From: Rattus norvegicus
Lineage: Eukaryota; Chordata; Mammalia; Rodentia; Muridae
DNA length: 64,000 bases
Assembly: GCF_036323735.1 (NCBI RefSeq)
Contig: NC_086022.1
Location: forward strand, 69,756,702-69,820,701
Direction: 5' to 3'
Below, piece after piece: positions 11,225-20,535 of this stretch. Below the pieces are notes generated by a model that made no database searches, was not told the origin of the DNA, and was given only the letters and a program-made list of their open reading frames with translations. Position 1 is the first letter of the stretch. Each line of letters starts with the position of its first letter. A program made the position numbers and the translations under genes.

Positions 11225-12344
11225 AAAGCCCTCTGTGGTTAATTACAAACAGTGGTTTGTCTTTACAATTCATAGGCATACATGATGGACTGAGTCCCAG
11301 GAAGTTTCAAGATGCTCCTTAGGCCTCAGGGTTCAAGAAACAGGAGCAGCCGTGGCTCTGACCCTACTGATCTTTTGACCTTCCTTAGGTATCTAATACC
11401 TGTCTGCTGGTTTTGGGTCAATCCTAGCTCTGCTATCTCTTTTTTATGTTTCTTTTCCTAATGAGAACAAACACAAGAATGCAAGAGGAATTTCTTCTAT
11501 TTGTAGGAATTACCAGCAGCAAGAGATGTGGGGAAAAATAAAAACAAACAAAAAACAGCCTACTGTGATGTTCCTCGATTCCAGCTTCTAAATTATTCTA
11601 AGATGAAAACCCAACAAATGGCTCCCAGGAGTTTGAATACAGGAAGATAAGGGCGGAGGTGGTCCAGGTCCAGGGAGAGCTGCTACAAGGCAGGGGGGAG
11701 AAGTAGAATGGTTTTCCAGCATTGTTGACCAAACTCTTCCCCAGTTAAAGATGCTGCCAAGGTTAGGTGTAGAGAAGGGAGTTAGGGATGGGAGAGAAGG
11801 CAAGTGTTTCCCTCTCCACCCCTTCCTCTCTCTCTCTTTGCATGTATGTGTGTATACCGTGGGTTCCCAGACCCTCTGAGAGGTTCTCCAGAAGCTCTGA
11901 GTACTGTATGCTCTTTATTCTTGCTTACAGAACACAAACACATCTAGGCTTCAGGAACTCTAGTCAGGAGAATACTAGGACAGTTCCAAGGCACCACAGT
12001 TTTAGAAAAAGATGGCAGCAGTGCTAAGTCAATTTCCTGTAGCCACCACATCGTGCATGAAATATATGTGGCCATTTAAGAGGATTACCGGCATTTCTTC
12101 CTGAAGAGTGATTGAAACTCAGGAGATGTGGAAGGAGCTAGGATGAAAATAAAGAAGATGATTAGAAATTCTTCAAGAATGACAAGCCCCTGGAGAAACT
12201 GTTAAGCAATGTTAAACAACAGGCATTGGATGCTCTGACAGGGAAGACTTGCTAAGCTTAACAGTTGCTACAGTAAAACACAAGACTGATAATCATGTGT
12301 GCTTACAAATAAAAAGCTGTGCATACCAAAAGTTAACAAAATTT

Positions 12345-12465
12345 GGGGCTGAAGAGATGACTCAATGGGTAACTTACTCATTGCTCTTACAGAGGACACA
12401 GGTTCGATTCCTAGGACCTACCTGGTTCCTCACAATCATCTGTAGCCCCAGTTCCAGGTTCAAAA
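12345..12465 (+). mobile_element. B3 SINE, 3'-truncated
   Basis: 'ggggctgaagagatgactca' head, 'acaggttcgattcctaggac' B-box region, then 'cagttccag' of the B3 middle before similarity fades. No tail is present. Confidence 0.7.
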
Positions 12466-13150
12466 GTTTAAAAGGCAAGAAGGGGAGCAGTTGGCTTACT
12501 AGTCAAAGTATCATCAGCTGACCTTTCAGCTGATTGGCCTTGAGTAAGGTAAGGGGTGGTGGTGAATAGGGGAATTTCAAAACATTGAGGTTAACAGAGC
12601 CATGGGTATTATAATCATAACTTTTTGGTTTATTAGTAGCATTTTTCATGGTCAGCACAAAAACCACAGTGAGCTTATACATAGGTACAGGAAGGGCTGC
12701 CCGGTGGTGAGCTCTGACCCAAAATATTTTAGACACAACAGTCCATATTGACTTTCAATTTGATGTGTCCCACATAAAGCTTTGTAGCATTTCTTAAGAT
12801 TAGCAAACCTTATAACATTCAGAACCTCAGAACATTCAGATCCTACAGAACAAAACAGGGTATGTGGTCAGCATGTCCTTGAGCCAAGTCACTTCTCTGT
12901 GTCAATGACTGGCAGGCATGTTACAGCAACAATATGAAATAGCTGGCAGGCATGGAACAAAATGGCTACAGCTATTCTACGGTGATCATATTCAAGGGGG
13001 ATCAGAGCAGTAGGTAAAACCCTGACACATAAAATAATCTAAAAAATGTAAATGCTTTTAAAAATTAAAAGCCAAACAAAACAAAACAAAAAACCTGGAA
13101 AAATTAATAACAAACAAGATAGAGAAAAGGTTAACTTCCTGGCCATGGTA

Positions 13151-13518
13151 AGAGGACTATGCCGTGGTTAATTCTTTTGTCAACTTGACTGGCTTTGGAC
13201 TCAGTGTGGAGTCACACCTTAGATGTGTGTCTTTGAGAGAGAAGCTTAGTGGAGAAGGGAAGGTCCCACCCTGAGTAGGGAGGCCATCCTCCTTCCCCCT
13301 GGGTCTCAGAGTGAATAACACAGAAGAAACCAGCTGAGTGAAGCTCTCATCTCTGGGCTTCCAGACTGAGAAGTCGATGTGGCGGCCTCTTCAGGCTCCC
13401 GCCATGCTTTTCCAGCCCTGATGGTCTGTATCATCAACGCGCAAACTAAAGTGAGCTCTCTGTTCCTTAAGGAATTGTCAGGTATCCTGTTACAGCAAGG
13501 AAAAATTGATTAATATAG
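13151..13518 (+). repeat. Rodent MaLR-like/MER repeat
   Basis: Begins 'gtggttaattcttttgtcaacttgac', has 'ccaccctgagtagggaggcc' and 'cgccatgcttttcc' in the middle, and ends 'tgttacagcaaggaaaaattgattaat'. This order is typical of an abundant rodent interspersed repeat whose end resembles MaLR LTRs. The exact family is not assigned. Confidence 0.5.
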
Positions 13519-14070
13519 CATGCAAATAGACCTAAAGCCTGAGGAATGAATGCCTAAAGGACAGGAGCAGTTGCAAGGAGAAATTGATGTTTCCAATGAG
13601 ATGATAATTGTTCTTATTTACCAAGAGATTTGATGTGCAAATTGATACATATATTAAGAACAGCCCCCTCCCCAACAAAATTTCACTATTTAAGGGATAT
13701 TGGTTTAACTTTATTTGAAATCAATTTGGCCATATTTGTTTAGTCTAGAATGTTCATACCCTTTCAGTAAGTAATTTCATTTAAGGGTCCATATGCTAGA
13801 GAGATAATCTGAAGCACACAGAAAGTTTTATGTTCAAAATACTTACCATAAAAGTTGACAGTGATTTTAATGCTGATAGTTAAAACAAATGATCATTCTT
13901 TTATAAGTATAATAGAACTTATGCAAGTAAATATGACACTTGTGCGGAGGGTAAACAGGAAGTGCCTATAAACTAATATTTGTTGAAAATAACAGAACAT
14001 ACATAGATTATCCTCTTAACCAGGATATTGCGAGTGACTGTGTATACAAAAACATGGAATAGGACTGTAA

Positions 14071-14165
14071 AAGGGTTGTGGAGATGGCTCTGTGTGCAAA
14101 GTCCTGGCCTCACAGGCCTATTGGCATAAGTTCAGATTTCCAGAGCTCCCCTAAAGCCCAACACA
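14071..14165 (+). mobile_element. Diverged tRNA-derived SINE fragment
   Basis: 'gggttgtggagatggctctg' head followed by a degenerate B-box ('taagttcagatttccagag'). It lies directly upstream of the L1 insertion at 14184. Confidence 0.4.
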
Positions 14166-14183
14166 ATAAAACTCATGTGTCTG

Positions 14184-14435
14184 TGCTCCACTATGTTCAC
14201 AGCAGCCTTATTTATAATAGCCAGAAGCTGGAAAGAACCCAGATGCCCTTCAACAGAGGAATGGATACAGAAAATGTGGCACATCTACACAATGGAATAT
14301 TACTCAGCCATCAAAAACAATGACTTTATGAAATTCATAGGCAAATGGATGGAACTAGAAAATACCATCCTGAGTGAGGTAACCCAATTACAGAAAACCA
14401 CACATGGTATGCACTCATTGATAAGTGGATATTAG
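14184..14435 (+). pseudogene. L1 ORF2 C-terminal remnant
   Basis: The in-frame remnant encodes the last 83 or so residues of L1 ORF2 protein, ending at the normal TAG (14433-14435). The motif ALFIIARSWKEPRCP is characteristic. The reverse transcriptase and endonuclease domains lie upstream in a full element and are absent, so the fragment is inert. It is the distal end of the cysteine-rich C-terminal region. Confidence 0.85.
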
Positions 14436-14623
14436 CCCAAAACCTTGAATTACCTAAGACACAATCTACAGACCACATGAAGTTCAAGAAGGAGGATAGC
14501 CAAAATGCTGATGTTTTAGTCCTTCTTAAAAGGGGGAACAAAAATATTCATAGGAGGGGATATGGAGGCAAAGTTTGGAGCAGAGTGAAGGAACAGCCAC
14601 TCAGAGCCTGCCTCACATGTGGT

Positions 14624-14627
<4 letters not shown>

Positions 14628-14695
<68 letters not shown>
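14628..14695. repeat. (CG)n-(CA)n-(TA)n microsatellite inside L1
   Basis: Five CG steps, about 26 CA units and a short TA run. The second L1 copy (16441-16475) has only 'cccatacatatacagcc' at the matching place, so the array grew after insertion from that purine-pyrimidine seed. Confidence 0.9.
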
Positions 14696-14772
14696 CTCCA
14701 CCAAAACTAGAGAAGATTGATGACTCTAAGAAAGGGCATGCTGTCAGGAACCGGATACAGATGTCTCTCAAC

Positions 14773-14836
14773 AGAGGTGACAGCAGAGCATGCCAAATAC
14801 AGAGGTGACAGCAGAGCATGCCAAATACAGAGGTGA
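14773..14836. repeat. 28-bp tandem duplication within L1
   Basis: Two exact 28-bp copies (14773-14800 and 14801-14828) beginning AGAGGTGACAG, followed by 8 bp of a third. The second L1 has a single copy of this segment, so the duplication is private to this insertion. Confidence 0.9.
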
Positions 14837-15249
14837 ATGTTAGCTGCAAACCAGTGAACTGAGAAAGGATTGAAAAGAGCTGAAGGGGATTTTGACCCCA
14901 TAAGAATAACAATGCCAACCAACTAGAGCTCCCAGGGACTAAACTACTACCCAAAGACTACAATATAAATACCTGGACTGACCCATGGCTCCAGCTGCAT
15001 ATGTAGCAGAGAATGGCCTTGTTGGGCACAAATGGAGGGAGAAGCCCTTGGTTATACCAAGGTTGGACCCCGAGTGTAGGGGAATGTCAGAGGCGGGTGA
15101 ATGGGGAGGGGAACACCCTTGTAGAGAAAGGGGAGGGGGATGTGATAGGGGGCTTATGTCCGGGAAACCAGGAAAGGGAATAACATTTGAAATGTAAATA
15201 ATATATATACCTCATGTGTCTGGAAAACTGATTTTCCATTACTTGGAAA

Positions 15250-15425
15250 AGGGATTTCAAGGCAGAAGAATGACTGGAAACTTAAAGGCCAGCTAGTCTG
15301 AGGCATGTAGAGGTGAACAGGCGAGACCCTGTCTCAAGTGATATGGAAGGTGAGGGCTGACAGCTGAGGTTGTCCTCTGACCTTTTCGTGTGTGCCTTGG
15401 TACATGTGTCCACTCAAACACACTC
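15250..15425 (+). mobile_element. B1-B4/RSINE composite SINE
   Basis: 'ggccagctagtctgaggcatg' and 'gcgagaccctgtctcaag' are B1/B4-like. 'ctgaggttgtcctctgacc' is the following RSINE-type 3' part. The element runs into a TA/CA microsatellite that replaces its tail. Confidence 0.5.
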
Positions 15426-15431
15426 AAATAC

Positions 15432-15469
15432 ATATATATATATATATATATATATAGATAACACACACA

Positions 15470-15503
<34 letters not shown>
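15432..15503. repeat. (TA)n-(CA)n microsatellite
   Basis: About 12 TA units, a short spacer (gata) and about 20 CA units with one CCC interruption. It is the tail of the preceding SINE. Confidence 0.9.
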
Positions 15504-15506
<3 letters not shown>

Positions 15507-15679
15507 GTGGGTGGAGGGAGAGAGAGAATTAATGAATGAATATAAAAGATTGCAAGGAAAGTAAAAATGTAAATACTGGCTATCTATGTAGTATGATTAA
15601 AAGTAGGTTTATTATTACTGTTAGAATATTTTTTAATGTATGGTCCTTGACTTACATGTATGCCAAATATACAAATATA

Positions 15680-15834
15680 TACCTGATTCCTTTGGCGGCC
15701 AGAAGAAGGTATTAAAATCCCTGGAACTGGTTATAGATGCTTGTGAGTCATCACATGGATACTGGGAATTGAACTTGGGTCCTCTGGAAAAAAGCAGCCT
15801 GTGCTCTTGACTCCTGAGCCATCTATTCAACCCC
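15680..15834 (-). mobile_element. B3 SINE
   Basis: Plus-strand order 'ggcggccagaagaagg', 'ccctggaactggttatag', 'ggaattgaacttgggtcc', then the reversed tRNA-like head ending at 'cctgagccatctattcaacccc'. The tail side fades into AT-rich DNA at about 15640. Confidence 0.7.
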
Positions 15835-15877
15835 ATGAGTGGCTTTAAAAAGGAGAGTTAAAGAAACATCTATCCTT

Positions 15878-16153
15878 GCCCCAACATATAAAAAAGACAC
15901 GTGCTCCACTATGTTCATCGCAGCCTTATTTATAATAGCCAGAAGCTGGAAAGAACCCAGATGCCCTTCAACAGAGGAATGGATACAGAAAATGTGGTAC
16001 ATCTACACAATGGAATATTACTCAGCTATCAAAAACAATGACTTTATGAAATTCGTAGGCAAATGGTTGGAACTGGAAAATATCATCCTGAGTGAGGTAA
16101 CCCAATCACAGAAAAACACACATGGTATGCACTCATTGATAAGTGGCTATTAG
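15878..16153 (+). pseudogene. L1 ORF2 C-terminal remnant
   Basis: The fragment keeps an open frame for about 90 residues of the ORF2 C-terminus, with the same ALFIIARSWKEPRCP motif as the first copy, and ends at the native TAG (16151-16153). Enzymatic domains are absent because of 5' truncation. Confidence 0.85.
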
Positions 16154-16305
16154 CCCAAATGCTTGAATTAGATTGCCCTAGATGCCTAGAACAAATGAAA
16201 CTCAAGACGGATGATCAAAATGTGAATGCTTCACTCCTTCTCTAAAAGGGGAACAAGAATACCCTTGGCAGGGAATAGAGAGGCAAAGATTAAAACAGAC
16301 ACAGA

Positions 16306-16405
16306 GGAGTTGGGGATTTAGCTCAGTGGTAGAGCGCTTGCCTAGCAAGCGCAAGGCCCTGGGTTCGGTCCCTAGCTCCGAAAAAAGAAAAAGGAAAAAA
16401 AAAAA
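16306..16405 (+). mobile_element. ID SINE nested in L1
   Basis: Full-length tRNA-Ala/BC1-derived SINE: A box 'tagctcagtggtagagcg', the 'cctagcaagcgcaagg' segment, B box 'gggttcggtcc', 'agctccg', then an A-rich tail with two G interruptions. Exact 14-bp target duplications AAAACAGACACAGA at 16292-16305 and 16406-16419 are L1 3' UTR sequence, which shows the ID arrived after the L1. Confidence 0.97.
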
Positions 16406-17027
16406 AAAACAGACACAGAAGGAACACCCATTCAGAGTCTGCCCCACATGTGGCCCATACATATACAGCCATCCAATTAGACAAGATGGATGAAGCAAAG
16501 AAGTGCAGGCCGACAGGAGCCGGATGTAGATCGCTCCTGAGAGACACAGCCAGAATACAGCAAACACAGAGGCGAATGCCAGCAGCAAACCACTGAACTG
16601 AGAATAGGACCCCCGTTGAAGGAATCAGAGAAAGAACTGGAAGAACTTGAAGGGGCTCGAGACCCCATATGTACAACAATGCCAAGCAACCAGAGCTTCC
16701 AGGGACTAAGCTACTACCTAAAGACTATACATGGACTGACCCTGGGCTCTGACCTCATAGGTAGCAATGAATATCCTAGTAAGAGCACCAGTGGAAGGGG
16801 AAGCCCTGGGTCCTGCTAAGACTGAACCCCCAGTGAACTAGATTGTTGGGGGGAGGGTGGCAATGGGGGGAGGGTTGGGAGGGGAACACCCATAAGGAAG
16901 GGGAGAGGGGAGGGGGATGTTTGCCCGGAAACCGGGAAAGGGAATAACAATCGAAATGTATATAAGAAATACTCAAGTTAATAAAAAAAAAAAGAGAGAG
17001 AGAAAAAAAAAAGAAACATCTATCCTT

Positions 17028-18357
17028 TTATGTATGACTTGTTGAAGAACAACAATAACAGACTCAGATAACCATATTTTGAAGGGCAGAAGGGGAATAG
17101 GGTTGTAGTCAGAATAGAGCTAGAGAGCAGGATATTTTGGGACAGGCCCATTTTGAGGACCTAAGTAACAAGATATGTCATTTCCCCAGAAGCTGAGCTC
17201 AGGGAGTGGGGCAGGTGTTGACATGGGCCAGCTAGGTCTTAACTTCTGCCCTAGTCATTTGTTCTGCATCCAGATGGCTTGATAGCTCCCGCACCCCTTT
17301 TTATAGAGCCTATAGAGCCAGCTCATAGAGGCAGTGTTGAGATAAAGACTGTGGGGTCCCAAGGCCCTGAGAGAAGAGACCTTAGGAAGCCCAAAAACCT
17401 TGTCTAAAGGTTTACTTGTCTAAACCTTGTACTTGGAGTCCCTTTACGTCTTGAGATTTTCCAAAGGTTCAGGAAGATGCCGGAACCTTTGAATTTGTGC
17501 TATTGAATAAAAGAGTCAGGGTGGATGTGAGTCAGGCAGGGAAGGGATAATCCAGAGAAGATTAGGACATGTGCAATAAACAGGAGCTCAGAAGAACCAT
17601 TGCTGTGAGAGAGAACAACCCCTCCACCGTCCCTGCTCCTCCCATCAGCAGTGGGAACAGCAGCACAGCCTAAGTGGGGTGCTGGTGCCCCCGTAGTTGG
17701 AGGCACAAACCTGGGAGAGAAGAGCCTTAGAATGAGCTAGACTAAACTCTCATGCAATAGCCAACTTTATTTACACTCAGGCAATTTATAGTCTGAGGGT
17801 TAAAAAGAATCACTTGAGTAAGGTATCCACTGACAGGTCTAAGCTACACACAGCAAAACATGTTTTTCCATATGGGCATATGAATAATAACAGCTAAGTA
17901 AGCTCATGCCTATCTGCTATACCTGGGAGGAGCAGGAGAACCCATTCCAAGAACATTCTGAAGAAACTGGAGTCATAAGACTCTTGTTTCCTTGGGGTTT
18001 CTCACGGGCACTCAGAATTATCACTGGACTCCATTCTTGGAGTGCATTCCCACAGAGTGTGACAGGAAGGAAGCCTTGAGGCAGCCTCCCGCAGGAGGCC
18101 CCTGAGGGTTACCTGACCTGGCCACATTTTGTGTCACCTTAAGCCTGCATCCTTCCTATATAGCCTCCCTGTGCCCACATCGAGGGTGCTGTTGTGAGTC
18201 TGAGTGGTTACGGGGTGAAGTCCGTGGTCAAGAAATGGAATGAAACTAATTGGTCACCAAGGGACAGCCAATGCTTCCATATTTGGACTTATTATAAAAG
18301 GTTCTAAGTAGGTGAGCCAGCCAGAGCTAGCCACCAGAGTCAGCACAGGGATAGTTA
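17028..18357. other. Unique non-coding DNA
   Basis: No repeat or exon is recognised. A C/G-richer stretch at 18040-18200 lacks CpG clustering. A minus-strand frame at 17500-17706 is unremarkable. Confidence 0.5.
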
Positions 18358-18372
18358 AGACTTTCCCCTTCT

Positions 18373-18416
18373 AAGCGCAAGGCCCTGGGTTCGGTCCTCA
18401 GCTCCAAAAAAAAAAG
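18373..18416 (+). mobile_element. 5'-truncated ID SINE
   Basis: It begins at 'aagcgcaaggccctggg', has the B-box segment 'ttcggtcctcagctcc', and ends in A10. The near-exact flanks agactttccccttct (18358-18372) and agactccccttct (18417-18429) look like a target duplication. The 5' half with the A box is missing, which is rare for an ID element. Confidence 0.85.
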
Positions 18417-18487
18417 AGACTCCCCTTCTGCTCAACACTGAAGGGATTGCTACATATCACAATTGTCATCCTAACCAAGAGCCTACA

Positions 18488-18518
18488 GGGGAGGGAGGGA
18501 GGGAGGGAGGGAGGGAGG

Positions 18519-18598
<80 letters not shown>
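18488..18598. repeat. (GGGA)n-(GA)n-(GT)n compound microsatellite
   Basis: Nine GGGA units, about 17 GA units, then about 21 GT units. The purine part spans about 68 nt. It forms the tail of the minus-strand SINE on its right. Confidence 0.95.
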
Positions 18599-18599
<1 letters not shown>

Positions 18600-18600
18600 T

Positions 18601-18737
18601 GTGATGTGGAAGTCAGAGGAAAGCCTCCTGAAGGTGTAGATTCTCTCCTTTTATCACATGGGTCCCAGGAATTGAACTCAGGTTTTTAGGCTTGGCAGCA
18701 AGTGCCTTTAACCATTGAGCCATCTCACCAGCCCCAG
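18601..18737 (-). mobile_element. tRNA-derived SINE with (CA)n tail (B3/B4 class)
   Basis: Plus-strand order 'ggaagtcagagga', 'gattctctccttttatcac', 'gggtcccaggaattgaactc', 'ggcttggcagcaagtgcc', 'attgagccatctcaccagcccc'. The head is at the right, the CA tail at the left. Confidence 0.7.
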
Positions 18738-19194
18738 TTGTTTGTTAAATTCTCTGGCAGGTGAATGCTAGGCCTCACTTTCTGCCTTAATGGCTCTCCC
18801 ATTGGTGAGGCCCATGGAAGCACATTGGTTTGTTCTTTGAGATCCCCTTTAATCTGAAGAAGGTTCTTTGCTTCGTCTCATTCTGGGAGAAAAGTTACAG
18901 ATTAATTAGAATTTATCCAGCTCCTCGGCTGCCAAAGCTCTAGCAGCTTTTGGGGGTATGCAGTGATAGGAGGTTTCTATCAGACCTTTAAAAATAGCTT
19001 TGCCTTGCCTCCTTTGGGATACTGCTGTCTAGTAAAAGCATGTGAGCTATAGATGTCATTTAAAATGTACCTATAGCCATTTTTTTTAAAGTGAAGAGAA
19101 TTGATACTAAATTGAAAATTGTATTTTAAACCCTATGTATTCCACCAAATCCCTGTTTCCATAACTAATGCAAAGCATTTTTTGTGAAGCATGT

Positions 19195-19492
19195 ATGTAC
19201 ATGTTTGTACTGTGTGTGTATACATGTGTGTGCATACCTGTGGAGGTCAGAAGTTGATGTCTAGTGCTTTTTCTCAATTTATTCTTCCACTTGTATTTTT
19301 CTCACTGAACCCAGAGATCACAGATGCAGCTAGCCTGGCTGGCCTCATGTCTTAGGATTCTCCTGCCTCTGTTGTCCTTGGCACTGAGATTACAGGAACT
19401 GCTGTGCCTAAGTCTTACTGAGTGCTTCAGATTAAACTTGGTCCCTGTGCTTGCATGACAACATCTAACCAACTGAGTCACCCCCAACCCTG
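19195..19492 (-). repeat. Composite rodent SINE-like repeat
   Basis: A reversed element containing 'tgtggaggtcagaagttgatg', 'ctcactgaacccagagatc', 'ggcactgagattacagg' and the tRNA-type head 'aaccaactgagtcacccccaa'. I recognise the arrangement as a common rodent repeat but cannot name the subfamily. Confidence 0.45.
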
Positions 19493-20057
19493 ATGGCAAC
19501 AATTAGTGATGCGGTATTTTCCATTATCTTTTGATGCTAAGTCTTTTCAGTCTTGTGTATATTTTATACTGGAAATGCTTTCAAATTTGCATACCAAGTT
19601 TTCACTCAGAAGTTCTTGATCCATATTTGGTTTGTGGAACTTATAATTAGAAATCTGTATTTGTATACTGTTGTAGTTCTAAACATACTTAAAGTTTTTT
19701 TTTTAAATAATGAGTGCCAGAAAGGAAGCTTGCTTTGTTTAATATTCCCATCTGTATTATGACATTGGTTTATCATTTATGGAATTGATTTGACTTTGAA
19801 GCTGAAGGAAAAGTAGCCCTATCAAACGGAGCCATGCTTAGTGGAAAAGGACTTCACACAGCTTTCCTTTGTAAATTTAAATTTAAGTTTAATGAACATT
19901 TACAGCTTTACTTACTTTAAAAAATTACAGTAGTCACAATTCAGCTAATGAGTCACCCCATGGGGCGTTTCCAATCTTTTAAAATACTGTTGAATCACAA
20001 AGATCACAGTATACGTGGGACAATAGAGATTTATCACAGCATCTCTCTGTGTGACTG

Positions 20058-20535
20058 TCTTGGTGTGTGTGTGTGTGTGTGTGTATCTATGTGTGTATAT
20101 GTTTGTGTGTCTGTGTGTGAATATGTTTGTGTATCTATGTGTATATAATGTTTGTGTGTCTGTGTGAGTATCTGTGTGTGTCTGTGTGTGTGTCTGTGTG
20201 TGTGTCTGTGTGTGTCTATGTGTGTATAATGTTTGTGTGTCTGTGTGTGTGTCTATGTGTGTATAATGTTTGTGTGTCTCTGTGTGTACATGCCTATGTG
20301 TGTATAATGTTTGTGTGTCTGTGTGTGTGTCTATGTGTGTATAATGTTTGTGTGTCTCTGTGTGTACATGCCTATGTGTGTATAATGTTTGTGTGTCTCT
20401 GTGTGAATATGTTTGTGTATCTATGTGTATACAATGTTTGTGTGTCTATGTGTGTACAATGTTTGTGTGTGTGTGTCTATGTGTGTATAATGTTTGTGTG
20501 TGTGTCTATGTGTGTGTGTCTACGTGTGTATCTTT
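20058..20535. repeat. GT-rich minisatellite with 78-bp higher-order unit
   Basis: Blocks of 'tgtgtgtctatgtgtgtataatgtttg' recur across 480 bp. A 78-bp period is clear for 20251-20328 versus 20329-20406, nearly identical over about 68 bp. Frames on the plus strand (137 and 73 codons, Cys/Val) are artefacts of the array. Confidence 0.9.

Larger units (their letters stand above)
14184..15210 (+). mobile_element. 5'-truncated L1 (ORF2 end plus 3' UTR)
   Basis: A young-type rodent L1 with only the last part of ORF2 and the 3' UTR. Flanking 12-bp direct repeats CTCATGTGTCTG at 14172-14183 and 15211-15222 mark target-primed reverse transcription. The 3' UTR has the expected purine/G-rich block near 15090-15145. 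Oddities are a missing long poly(A) tail (it ends in TA-rich sequence), a CG/CA microsatellite at 14628-14695 replacing 3' UTR sequence, and a private 28-bp tandem duplication at 14773-14828. Confidence 0.9.
15878..17010 (+). mobile_element. 5'-truncated young L1 with nested ID SINE
   Basis: The L1 consists of the end of ORF2, the 3' UTR and an A-rich tail (16979-17010). Exact 17-bp direct repeats AAGAAACATCTATCCTT lie at 15861-15877 and 17011-17027. An ID SINE (16306-16405) splits the 3' UTR. The 3' UTR near 16640-16800 differs from the L1 tail at 52338 at only a handful of positions, so both come from the same young subfamily. A polyguanine/purine block lies at 16847-16918. Confidence 0.95.

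Noticed and set aside
15839..16153. 104-codon frame with clear protein similarity
   Set aside because: It is the end of L1 ORF2 in a 5'-truncated copy, not a host gene.
16323..16685. Long minus-strand frames across the ID and L1 3' UTR
   Set aside because: Antisense shadows of mobile elements without any family features.
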